DNA of 64,000 bases. It comes from Maribacter sp. 1_MG-2023. Its GTDB lineage: Bacteria > Bacteroidota > Bacteroidia > Flavobacteriales > Flavobacteriaceae. Numbering within the stretch: the stretch's first letter is position 1; each line of letters begins with the position of its first letter. The notes under the pieces are model-generated. The model searched no databases. It was not told where the DNA came from and worked only from the letters and a program-made list of their open reading frames with translations. A program made the position numbers and the translations under genes. The stretch spans positions 1 through 64,000 of the forward strand of contig NZ_JAUOPN010000016.1 in assembly GCF_030547005.1 (NCBI RefSeq), given 5' to 3'. Shown piece by piece: positions 16,567 through 24,022 of this stretch.

Positions 16567-18405
16567 ATGAGAGTATTGCATTGGAAATGGATTTTTGTTG
16601 GATTTATTAGTTTTTTCCTCTCCTGTAAAAATGAGGAAACAAAGCCTTTGTTGGCAATAAACCAAAACGATCAATCAATGTTCAATGATACAATTCGTGA
16701 ACATTATTTTATTGCATTGGATAGTACTTCTTATTTTATGCAACAGATAGATACTTTAAATACCCTGTCAAAGAATAAAAGTCTTTTTCTTAAAAGTAGA
16801 GAATGGTATAAAAGGGTAGAACCTATGTTAATAGCATATGATTATGAAAACTATATTTCAATGAATGCTCCAAATTTATTGAAGGTAGAAATAGATGACC
16901 ACCAAGATGTTAGAATTCAGAATCCAAAAAGTTTTCAGGTATTAGAAGAGCTTCTTTATGATGAAAATGGATTTTCAAATAAAGAATTAAATACTGTTTT
17001 AGAATATCTAAAAATTAGAATTCCATTTGTACGCAAAAATCATATCCTTATTACACAAAGAGATAGACATCACCTTAAAATGATTCGCGATGCTATCGTA
17101 AATATCGCTACAAAAGGTATTACTGGATTTGACTCTCCTATGTTGGCTAATTCTCTAAATGAAGCCATCTATAATTACGAAACTTTACAGCATGTTTTAG
17201 CCATCTACAAAGATGCTTTTGCAGATAAAAAATTGTACATGCAATGGGAAGATGAAATTACTTCTACCATTAATGTACTTAAAAATGGAAATTTTGATGA
17301 TTTTGATCGTTATGCTTTTATAAAATTTCACACTAATAATCAATTGGACTTAGTGGCTAAAACCGCGCAAGATTGGAATATTGAACTTAGCGAATCTCGG
17401 GCGTTAGACCCCAAAGTAACTAGCTTATTTGACAAGAATTTTTTTAATATGAAAATGTTCTCTACCCAAAGAGCACCAGATATTACTGAAGAAAGAATTG
17501 AATTGGGAAGACAGTTATTCAATGATAAAGATTTATCTGGATCAGGTACTATAAGTTGTGCCACTTGCCATATTAAAGAGAAAGCATTTACTGACGGTCA
17601 TAAAATTGCCAAAGGAATAAACGGACAAGATTTGCAACGCAATTCACCTACTTTAACCTATGCCGTTTACCAACGTTCTTTATTTTATGATGGTAGGGCA
17701 GACGGACTAGAAGATCAAATTGTTGGTGTTACCAATAATGAAAATGAGTTTCATATCGATTTAGAACAACTAGAAGAGAAAATTCAAGTAAAAACAGCGT
17801 ATAAAGTTCAATTTGATTCGCTTTATGATGGTAAAATAACCAATATGAATGCTAGAAATGCGATTGCTACTTATATAAGAAGTCTTTCTAGTTTCGATTC
17901 TAAATTTGACCGAAATATAAACGGATTAGAAGAATCCATGACCAACGAAGAAGTTAATGGTTTTAATCTTTTTATGGGGAAAGCAGCATGTGCTACTTGC
18001 CATTTTCCGCCGGTATTTAATGGTACGGTTCCACCAAAATATATGGAGAGCGAATTTGAAAATCTTGGAGTACCTAAAAACGCAAGTTTTGAAAATCCTG
18101 TTTTAGATGATGATTGGGGTCAGTATTACCCTTACGAAGTAGAGGAGAAGAAGCATTTCTTTAAAACGTCAACAGTGCGAAATGTAGATTTAACGGGACC
18201 TTACATGCATAACGGGGTGTATGCAACTTTAGAGGAAGTGGTAGAGTTTTATAATGTTGGTGGTGGATTAGGTATGGGCTTAGATGTACCTTACCAAACA
18301 TTGCCCTCAGATTCTTTGAATCTTACCAATGCAGAATCAAAAGCAATTATTGCCTTTATGAAAATACTGACCGATAAAAGATTTGAAAAAGAAGAAATAA
18401 ACTAG
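16567..18405 (+). CDS. Di-heme cytochrome c peroxidase with imelysin-like N-terminal domain
   Basis: A lipoprotein (lipobox FFLSC, C20) of 612 residues. The C-terminal half is a MauG/CcpA-type di-heme peroxidase with two heme-binding motifs, C331-A-T-C-H335 and C475-A-T-C-H479, and the family landmarks LGRQLFNDKDLSG, RNSPTL, FYDGRADGLEDQ and GPYMHNGVY. The N-terminal 290 residues are helical and contain EWYKRVEPMLIAYDYENY and FQVLEELLYDE, which resemble imelysin (M75)-type repeats; this part is about as long as the peroxidase domain and absent from classic CcpA. It should act in the periplasm on peroxide or as an oxidase of a partner. The stop overlaps the convergent downstream gene by four bases. 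Confidence 0.85.
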   Translation: MRVLHWKWIFVGFISFFLSCKNEETKPLLAINQNDQSMFNDTIREHYFIALDSTSYFMQQIDTLNTLSKNKSLFLKSREWYKRVEPMLIAYDYENYISMNAPNLLKVEIDDHQDVRIQNPKSFQVLEELLYDENGFSNKELNTVLEYLKIRIPFVRKNHILITQRDRHHLKMIRDAIVNIATKGITGFDSPMLANSLNEAIYNYETLQHVLAIYKDAFADKKLYMQWEDEITSTINVLKNGNFDDFDRYAFIKFHTNNQLDLVAKTAQDWNIELSESRALDPKVTSLFDKNFFNMKMFSTQRAPDITEERIELGRQLFNDKDLSGSGTISCATCHIKEKAFTDGHKIAKGINGQDLQRNSPTLTYAVYQRSLFYDGRADGLEDQIVGVTNNENEFHIDLEQLEEKIQVKTAYKVQFDSLYDGKITNMNARNAIATYIRSLSSFDSKFDRNINGLEESMTNEEVNGFNLFMGKAACATCHFPPVFNGTVPPKYMESEFENLGVPKNASFENPVLDDDWGQYYPYEVEEKKHFFKTSTVRNVDLTGPYMHNGVYATLEEVVEFYNVGGGLGMGLDVPYQTLPSDSLNLTNAESKAIIAFMKILTDKRFEKEEIN

Positions 18406-19166
18406 AATTTTTCAAACACACCTAAACCAAATAGGGCAAAATCATATTTAACTGGATCCAACGGGTCCAGTTTTCTAAGATTTTTATCCAACTCGGCTAG
18501 TGCCTTTGCATCATTTTGTTTTCGTTTTAATAAACCTAATTTTCTGGCTACATTACCAGAGTGAACATCTAATGGGCAAGATAATTTTGATGGATCAATA
18601 CTTTTCCAGATTCCAAAATCTACATTGGTGGCGGCATCTCTAACCATCCAACGTAAAAACATGTTTATTCTTTTGGCGGCGGATCCTTTTAATGGATCAG
18701 ATACATGCTTTGTTGTACGTTGCTCATATGGTAATTCAAAAAATATTTTCTTGAATTCTGAAATTGTGGGCTGTAAACTATCCTTGCCTTGATGTTTTGT
18801 AAAAACACCTTCTAATCCATTATACTTATTGTAAATATTTTTTAGACTCTGAATAAAGTAGGTAAGGTCGATGTCATTGAAAGTTCTATGAACAAAACCA
18901 GCTAAATTTTCGAGATTTTCATCGGTATGATTGATTACAAAATCGTACGGACTTTGCCCCATTCTTTCCATGAGTTTATGCGAATTATTGATAATGCTCT
19001 TCCTGTTGCCCCAAGCTATCGTTGCAGTTAAAAATGCACTTATTTCAATGTCTTCTTTTGACGTAAAAAGATGTGGAATCTGTATAGGGTCAGTTTCTAA
19101 GAATTCAGTATTATTATACTGAATAACTTTTTCGTCTAAAAATACTTTTAACTCACTTTTTGTCAT
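18402..19166 (-). CDS. TIGR02757 (DUF2400) family protein
   Basis: A 254-residue soluble protein of the conserved TIGR02757 family, function unknown. Recognised by FLTATIAWGNRKSIINNSHKLMERMG near the N-terminus, GSAAKRINMFLRWMVRDAATNVDFGIWKSI and SKLSCPLDVHSGNVARKLGLLKRKQND, the most conserved blocks of the family. The latter recalls helix-hairpin-helix DNA glycosylases, to which the family may be distantly related; that is inference. Its ATG overlaps the CPBP protease stop (ATGA), so the two are translationally coupled, and the LolD-like ATPase precedes them. Confidence 0.82.
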   Translation of the reverse strand: MTKSELKVFLDEKVIQYNNTEFLETDPIQIPHLFTSKEDIEISAFLTATIAWGNRKSIINNSHKLMERMGQSPYDFVINHTDENLENLAGFVHRTFNDIDLTYFIQSLKNIYNKYNGLEGVFTKHQGKDSLQPTISEFKKIFFELPYEQRTTKHVSDPLKGSAAKRINMFLRWMVRDAATNVDFGIWKSIDPSKLSCPLDVHSGNVARKLGLLKRKQNDAKALAELDKNLRKLDPLDPVKYDFALFGLGVFEKF

Positions 19167-19720
19167 TCAATGGGAATATCTAAAATTTGCATTATCAATA
19201 CGGGGACTATGAGCACCATGTTGTAGCAAGCATGCAGTGCAATTGACCAGACTAGTCCAAATTTTACACGTATAAATCCTAAAAGAAAACCTACACCTAT
19301 TTGTGGAGCGACCAATAATGGTGAAAACAATAATACTTGTGTGCTCATTTCAAAATTACTAATGTGCATGAAGCCGAAAGCGATGGTAAATGCATAAAAG
19401 ACTATTTTGAAATAATTAGCATCTTTGAAAAACACAAGTGGTCCCCTAAATAATAGTTCTTCAAAAAATGGTGCGATGACTACAGCTAAAAAGAAAATGA
19501 GCGCAATTGAATAATTATCGAACAAATTGTCCATCGCATGTTTACCCATCTCAAGTTGAAGTGAATTTTCAACTACACTAGCAATCAGTAATAGCACAAT
19601 ACTTGTGCTTAATGCTATAATCAATAGCTTAAAAAATGTTCTTAATTTGTTAGAAAATGGAGTTGTGATATCCTGATTATAAACCGGATTCTTTGCAAAT
19701 AATAAAAGTTCTTCTAGCAT
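19163..19720 (-). CDS. CPBP-family intramembrane metalloprotease
   Basis: An integral membrane protein of the CAAX prenyl protease/bacteriocin-processing (CPBP, ABI) family. Motif 1 is E87-E88-xxx-R92 in PFFEELLFRGP, motif 2 is H119 in FGFMHISNF, and the third is H163/N167 in ALHACYNMV. Hydrophobic helices run at about 31-51, 71-86, 105-121, 128-150 and 155-180. Length 185 is at the short end. Substrate unknown. Nine bases separate it from the ATPase gene upstream, and it overlaps the TIGR02757 gene by four bases, so the three form one operon. Confidence 0.85.
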   Translation of the reverse strand: MLEELLLFAKNPVYNQDITTPFSNKLRTFFKLLIIALSTSIVLLLIASVVENSLQLEMGKHAMDNLFDNYSIALIFFLAVVIAPFFEELLFRGPLVFFKDANYFKIVFYAFTIAFGFMHISNFEMSTQVLLFSPLLVAPQIGVGFLLGFIRVKFGLVWSIALHACYNMVLIVPVLIMQILDIPIE

Positions 19721-19729
19721 CTGTTTTCC

Positions 19730-20410
19730 TTATGCTAAAATGATTTCTTTATCTACAATTTTGCCATCTACCATGGTTAATTTTCTGTCTGCCATTTCTG
19801 CCAATTCACTATTATGGGTAACGATAACAAACGTTTGTCCAAATTTTTTTCTTAATTCAAAGAAGAGTTTATGAAGATTATCGGCACTTTCAGAATCTAA
19901 ATTACCACTAGGTTCATCAGCAAAGATAATTGATGGATTATTGATCAAGGCTCTAGCAACGGCAACACGTTGTTGTTCTCCGCCAGATAGTTCTGATGGT
20001 TTATGATTATAGCGATGCGATAAGCCTAAGAAATCTAAAAGCTCTTTTGCCCGAACTTCAGCATCGGCTTTAGGTGTTTTTTTTATGAATGCAGGTAAGC
20101 ATACATTTTCAATGGCCGTAAATTCAGGAAGCAATTGATGAAACTGAAAGATGAAGCCAATATGTTCATTTCGGAATTTCGCTAAATCTTTATCATTCAA
20201 ATTTGTAGTTTCAATATTATTTATAAGTAGGGTACTGTCTTTTCGGTTAGACTGAACATCTAAGGTTCCTAATATTTGTAATAACGTAGTTTTACCGGCT
20301 CCAGAAGCACCAACAATAGAAACGATTTCTCCCTTCTTTATATGAAGGTCAACACCTTTCAGTACTTCTAATTCTCCGTAATATTTATGAATGTTAGAAG
20401 CTTTTATCAT
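19730..20410 (-). CDS. ABC transporter ATPase, LolD/MacB type
   Basis: A cytosolic ATPase for a lipoprotein-release or efflux type ABC system. Walker [10 protein letters not shown] (about 34-42), Q loop [10 protein letters not shown], signature [15 protein letters not shown], Walker [13 protein letters not shown] and the switch histidine in VIVTHNSEL are all present; [16 protein letters not shown] is typical of LolD. No permease (LolC/E) gene is next to it, so the partner must be elsewhere, as is usual in Bacteroidota. First gene of the minus-strand operon ATPase, CPBP protease, TIGR02757. Confidence 0.9.
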   Translation of the reverse strand: MIKASNIHKYYGELEVLKGVDLHIKKGEIVSIVGASGAGKTTLLQILGTLDVQSNRKDSTLLINNIETTNLNDKDLAKFRNEHIGFIFQFHQLLPEFTAIENVCLPAFIKKTPKADAEVRAKELLDFLGLSHRYNHKPSELSGGEQQRVAVARALINNPSIIFADEPSGNLDSESADNLHKLFFELRKKFGQTFVIVTHNSELAEMADRKLTMVDGKIVDKEIILA

Positions 20411-20557
20411 GAGAAAGTTGGTGTTAAAAGAATAATTATTTTGAAATTCAAAATTAATGAAAAAGGAGCACGCTAAAAATAGTATTTCTCTTTAAGTTGC
20501 GTTTACTACTAATATGTAGCATTAAATGAATCAAGATTTATTTATGAAATATTTATG

Positions 20558-20586
20558 TTGGATGATCAAAGAAAATACTAAATTTG
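20558..20586 (+). promoter_or_regulatory. Promoter of folE
   Basis: TTG (20558-20560), 18 bases, then a perfect TAAATTTG (20579-20586), leaving a leader of about 35 bases before the ATG at 20627. Confidence 0.65.
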
Positions 20587-20626
20587 TTCAACTTAAATTT
20601 AATTAGGTTAAACACAAATATAATTT

Positions 20627-21226
20627 ATGTCCCCATATAGAAATTTAGAAGAGTACAATCTTGAAATTACCGAAGAAGTTAAAAGTAGATATACCTCTAT
20701 TATTAATGAAATTGGTGAAGATGTAGAAAGGGAAGGTTTGGTTAAAACACCAGAGCGAGCCGCTAAAGCTATGTTATTTTTAACTCAAGGGTATCAACAA
20801 GATCCAGTAGAGATTTTAAAAGGGGCAATGTTTAAAGAGGACTATGATGATATGGTTATTATAAAGGATATTGAACTATATTCTTTATGCGAACACCATA
20901 TGTTACCATTTTTTGGTAAAGCACATATTGCTTATATACCTAATGGTCAAATTGTTGGCTTAAGTAAAATACCTCGTGTAGTTGATGTTTTTGCTAGAAG
21001 ATTGCAGGTGCAAGAAAGGTTAACACATGACATTTTAGAATGTATTAATAATACGTTGAAACCTAAAGGTGTTGCGGTTGTTATCGAAGCATCGCATATG
21101 TGTATGATGATGCGTGGAGTACAGAAACAAAACTCGGTAACGACAACATCAGGATTTAGAGGTCAATTCGAAAAAATTGAGACAAGAAATGAGTTCTTGA
21201 AATTAATTAGCGCAAAACTTTCTTAA
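20627..21226 (+). CDS. folE: GTP cyclohydrolase I
   Basis: Converts GTP to dihydroneopterin triphosphate, the first step of folate and pterin (including queuosine precursor) synthesis. The zinc ligands are C88 and H91 in [15 protein letters not shown] and C159 in SHMCMMMRG; the substrate-binding stretch [23 protein letters not shown] and the C-terminal [11 protein letters not shown] are typical. Length 199 matches the bacterial enzyme. It has its own promoter and stands alone. Fits the nearby molybdopterin enzyme only loosely, as molybdopterin is made by a different GTP enzyme. Confidence 0.95.
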   Translation: MSPYRNLEEYNLEITEEVKSRYTSIINEIGEDVEREGLVKTPERAAKAMLFLTQGYQQDPVEILKGAMFKEDYDDMVIIKDIELYSLCEHHMLPFFGKAHIAYIPNGQIVGLSKIPRVVDVFARRLQVQERLTHDILECINNTLKPKGVAVVIEASHMCMMMRGVQKQNSVTTTSGFRGQFEKIETRNEFLKLISAKLS

Positions 21227-21308
21227 TAGGTCTTAATCATCTTTTATTTGTTTTTAAAAATTTGGCATCTTTGTTGCATTCTTTAGATAGAATAACTAAT
21301 TTTTCAAT

Positions 21309-21608
21309 ATGTCAATTTTAAAAGATAAAAAATACAAACAACTTTTCATGGGGTTGCTTTTTGACTTTATAGGTATGATGTCATTTGCTATACCATTTAT
21401 AGGTGAATTTTCAGATATTATTTGGGCACCACTTGCTGGTTGGCTCATGACCAGAATGTATAAAGGCAAGGTAGGGCAAGCTGCTGGTGCATTTACTTTC
21501 TTAGAAGAGATTATACCAGGGTTCGATATTATACCATCATTTACACTAATGTGGTTGTATACTTATGTTTTCAAAGTAGCTAAAAAAGGACAAACAATAG
21601 AAGTTTAA
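21309..21608 (+). CDS. Small membrane protein of unknown function
   Basis: A 99-residue protein with hydrophobic stretches at about 12-30, 36-50 and 72-90, beginning MSILKDKKYKQLFMGLLFDFIGMMSFAIP and containing GAFTFLEEIIPGFDIIPSFTLMWL. I do not know its family. It sits 54 bases before the sulfite-oxidase-like gene on the same strand and could share its transcript. The start codon ATG at 21309 is the only sensible one. Confidence 0.7.
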   Translation: MSILKDKKYKQLFMGLLFDFIGMMSFAIPFIGEFSDIIWAPLAGWLMTRMYKGKVGQAAGAFTFLEEIIPGFDIIPSFTLMWLYTYVFKVAKKGQTIEV

Positions 21609-21662
21609 ATCTTACTTTTAATTTTATTAAATACCTTAACTTTAACTCAAATAACTTGAGTT

Positions 21663-22883
21663 TTGAAGAGAAGAAATTTTGTTGCAAAATCTAGTTTCGG
21701 CGGTCTAGCTGCCTTATTAGGTGTAGATATAGTTTATAAAAATGTAATGCCAGCTGGTTATACTCCTGTAGCCTTGCAAGATTCTGATCCATTCAAATTA
21801 TTCAATAAAGACAAGGGTATGATCGTTTTAAATGACAAACCATGGAATATTGAGGCACAAGCTCATCTCTTAGATGATAAAGTAACACCGAACAAATCTA
21901 TATTTATTAGAAATAACGGACTCATTCCTGAGGAAATCGATGTAGAAAACTGGACACTCACCATAGATGGCGAATCTGTTCAACAGGAAAAAACGTACTC
22001 CCTTGCAGAACTCAAATCCAAATTTAAACATCATACCTATCAATTAACCCTTGAATGTGGTGGTAATGGTAGAAGTGAATTTGACCCACCGGCGAAGGGT
22101 AATCAATGGACCATAGGGGCTGTATATTGTGCAAGCTGGACAGGTGTTAGGTTGCGTGATGTTTTAGAAGATGTAGGTATTAAGGACGATGCCGTCTACT
22201 TTGGTTATCATGCTGCAGATTTACATCTAAGTAGAGACCCAACAAAAGAACCAATTTCTAGAGGTGCCCCAATGTCAAAGGCATTGCAAGATGAAACTAT
22301 TTTGGCTTTTCAAATGAACGGAGTGGACATTCCTTTAGCCCACGGTTATCCATTACGGGTAATTGCTGGTGGTTGGCCAGCTTCGGTTTCTGGAAAATGG
22401 TTGCAACGTATCAATATTAGAAATATAGTTCATGATGGTACAAAAATGACTGGTACAGCATATAGAGTGCCTTGCAAACCGGTTGCCCCTGGTGAGAAAG
22501 TTGCAGATGAAGATATGTGCATTATTGAATCTATGCCTGTTAAATCTTTAATTACATACCCTAAGTCTGGGGCTACGTTATCGAAAGGTAAAAAGTTGAA
22601 AATTAGAGGACATGCTTGGGCTGGCGAATTGGAAGTTGCCAAAATGGAATACTCTATAGATTTTGGTGCTACATGGAATACTTGTGTCATTGAGAAACCT
22701 GCGAATCGATTAGCTTGGCAACATTTCTCTGCACAAATTTCTTTTCCACAAGAAGGGTATTACGAGGTTTGGGCAAAAGCTACTGATTCCAATGGAATCA
22801 GTCAGCCAATGTTATTACCTGGTTGGAACCCCAAAGGATACTTAAATAATGCTTGTCATAGAATAGCTGTAAAAATCGCATAG
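21663..22883 (+). CDS. Sulfite-oxidase-family molybdopterin enzyme with Tat signal
   Basis: A periplasmic molybdenum enzyme of the sulfite oxidase/SorA/SoxC fold. The Mo-ligating cysteine is C132 in TLECGGNGRSEF; GVRLRDVLEDVGI and the pterin-binding stretch HGYPLRVIAGGWPASVSGKWLQRI follow, and the C-terminal Mo-co dimerisation domain starts near residue 285 (LSKGKKLKIRGHAWAG). The start is TTG at 21663: a stop codon lies two codons upstream, and only this start gives the twin-arginine signal MKRRNF; the next ATG is 28 codons in. No heme domain is fused. The next gene, starting directly after the stop codon, encodes a membrane-anchored cytochrome c, the expected electron acceptor, as in SorAB. 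Confidence 0.88.
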   Translation: MKRRNFVAKSSFGGLAALLGVDIVYKNVMPAGYTPVALQDSDPFKLFNKDKGMIVLNDKPWNIEAQAHLLDDKVTPNKSIFIRNNGLIPEEIDVENWTLTIDGESVQQEKTYSLAELKSKFKHHTYQLTLECGGNGRSEFDPPAKGNQWTIGAVYCASWTGVRLRDVLEDVGIKDDAVYFGYHAADLHLSRDPTKEPISRGAPMSKALQDETILAFQMNGVDIPLAHGYPLRVIAGGWPASVSGKWLQRINIRNIVHDGTKMTGTAYRVPCKPVAPGEKVADEDMCIIESMPVKSLITYPKSGATLSKGKKLKIRGHAWAGELEVAKMEYSIDFGATWNTCVIEKPANRLAWQHFSAQISFPQEGYYEVWAKATDSNGISQPMLLPGWNPKGYLNNACHRIAVKIA

Positions 22884-23369
22884 ATGAAAATGCAAAATCA
22901 TGACAATCTGAAACGAAATTTTCAAAGACTGTATAGAAAGATAATATTAGCAAGTGTTGTTGTGACTATTGGAGGAATTGCTTTGATATATTTTATTTTC
23001 GATTCTAGTCTATCTGCTTTCAAAGGAAATGAACCAGAAACAGAAATTGTTGAAATACCTGTTGATGATGACTTTGGTAAAATAGAAAATGGTATACATG
23101 TAAGTACTGGATTTATAGAGGCACCGGGTATGGTAGAAACTATTCAAAACTGTACCAATTGCCATTCTGCCAAGTTGGTAATGCAAAACAGAATGAACCA
23201 AGAACGTTGGAAATCGACTATTAAATGGATGCAAGAAACCCAAAATCTTTGGGATTTAGGAGAAAACGAAGCTGTAATTATCAATTATTTAGTAACTAAT
23301 TATCCTCCAAAAAAGAAGGGTAGAAGAGAGGTGTTGGCAGATATAGAATGGTATCAATTAGAAGAATAG
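22884..23369 (+). CDS. Membrane-anchored monoheme cytochrome c, SorB-like partner
   Basis: A 161-residue protein with an N-terminal membrane anchor (about 19-40) and one heme c site, C90-T-N-C93-H94 in QNCTNCHSAKLVMQN, with methionines at 100 and 104 as candidate sixth ligands. Its ATG follows the stop codon of the molybdoenzyme gene without a gap, so both are made together. By analogy with SorB and SoxD it should accept electrons from the molybdenum centre and pass them to the respiratory chain; the sulfite substrate is an inference from the family. Confidence 0.85.
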   Translation: MKMQNHDNLKRNFQRLYRKIILASVVVTIGGIALIYFIFDSSLSAFKGNEPETEIVEIPVDDDFGKIENGIHVSTGFIEAPGMVETIQNCTNCHSAKLVMQNRMNQERWKSTIKWMQETQNLWDLGENEAVIINYLVTNYPPKKKGRREVLADIEWYQLEE

Positions 23370-23380
23370 GAAACATAAAA

Positions 23381-23408
23381 AAGCCTTTGAATTTTTATTC
23401 AAAGGCTT
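23381..23408. terminator. Bidirectional terminator between convergent genes
   Basis: A 12-bp perfect stem, AAGCCTTTGAAT (23381-23392) against ATTCAAAGGCTT (23397-23408), flanked by A and T runs. It serves the cytochrome gene on the plus strand and the lipoprotein gene on the minus strand. Confidence 0.85.
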
Positions 23409-23430
23409 TTTTTTAAATTGTAAATTTAGC

Positions 23431-23985
23431 TTATTCTACTACTACTGTAAAAGTTTGAGCTATATCAGTCTCACCACCAGCATCTGCCAAAGTACCGTCG
23501 TTTGGTTTTGTTGGCTCATGACGTAATGTAATGGTTATACTACCTGATCCTGCATCACCAGTAGTCAATTCAAATTCAAGTCCTATTGGATTTCCGTCTC
23601 CGTCTTCATCAGAATAAGTTACATCTGTAAGAGAACCGTTTAGACTAAAGAAAAACTGGTGTTCATCAGCTTCTTCTTCTACTTCCTCCGTAATATCCTC
23701 TGCAGGTGACTCTGTTTCGTTCAATAATTCAATACTTCCCGTATAGGTGGTATTTGCAGTTAAATTATCTGCTGTTATTACAGGAGCATTTGGTCCATCG
23801 CCATCCAAATCTTGAGATTGTAATGTCGCAGTGCCATTAGCACTTGTTAAAGTAACCGTCAATGTAGTAATAATTTCTTCTTCATTTATTATTTCTGGCG
23901 TATCATCATCACTAGAACATGATGTCATAACCGTTGCCATTAAACTTAAAGCTAAAACTGTTTTTAAGGTTTTGTTTCTTTTCAT
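23431..23985 (-). CDS. Acidic surface-type lipoprotein following a TonB receptor
   Basis: A lipoprotein with lipobox TSC followed by SSDDDTPE, an acidic tract like the flavobacterial signal for export of lipoproteins to the cell surface. ATG codons lie at 24003 and 23985; the second gives the shorter, usual signal peptide (MKRNKTLKTVLALSLMATVMTSC), so I prefer it. The mature part has a beta-rich repeat look, with NLTANTTYTGSIELLNE, an acidic segment SPAEDITEEVEEEADEHQFFF and a C-terminal LRHEPTKPNDG. Related proteins are sometimes named type 1 periplasmic-binding-fold superfamily, which says little. It follows the TonB receptor gene by about 37 bases, so it is likely that receptor's surface partner. 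The acidic, histidine-containing stretch could bind metal, but this is inference. Confidence 0.75.
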   Translation of the reverse strand: MKRNKTLKTVLALSLMATVMTSCSSDDDTPEIINEEEIITTLTVTLTSANGTATLQSQDLDGDGPNAPVITADNLTANTTYTGSIELLNETESPAEDITEEVEEEADEHQFFFSLNGSLTDVTYSDEDGDGNPIGLEFELTTGDAGSGSITITLRHEPTKPNDGTLADAGGETDIAQTFTVVVE

Positions 23986-24022
23986 AGTTGTACTTGTTTT
24001 CATTTGTTAGTAATTATTATTA

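Noticed and set aside
20438-20454. ATTTTGAA-A-TTCAAAAT palindrome upstream of the LolD-like gene as an operator
   Set aside because: Pure AT-rich symmetry without supporting context; kept only as a weak resemblance to the core of the palindrome at 14710.
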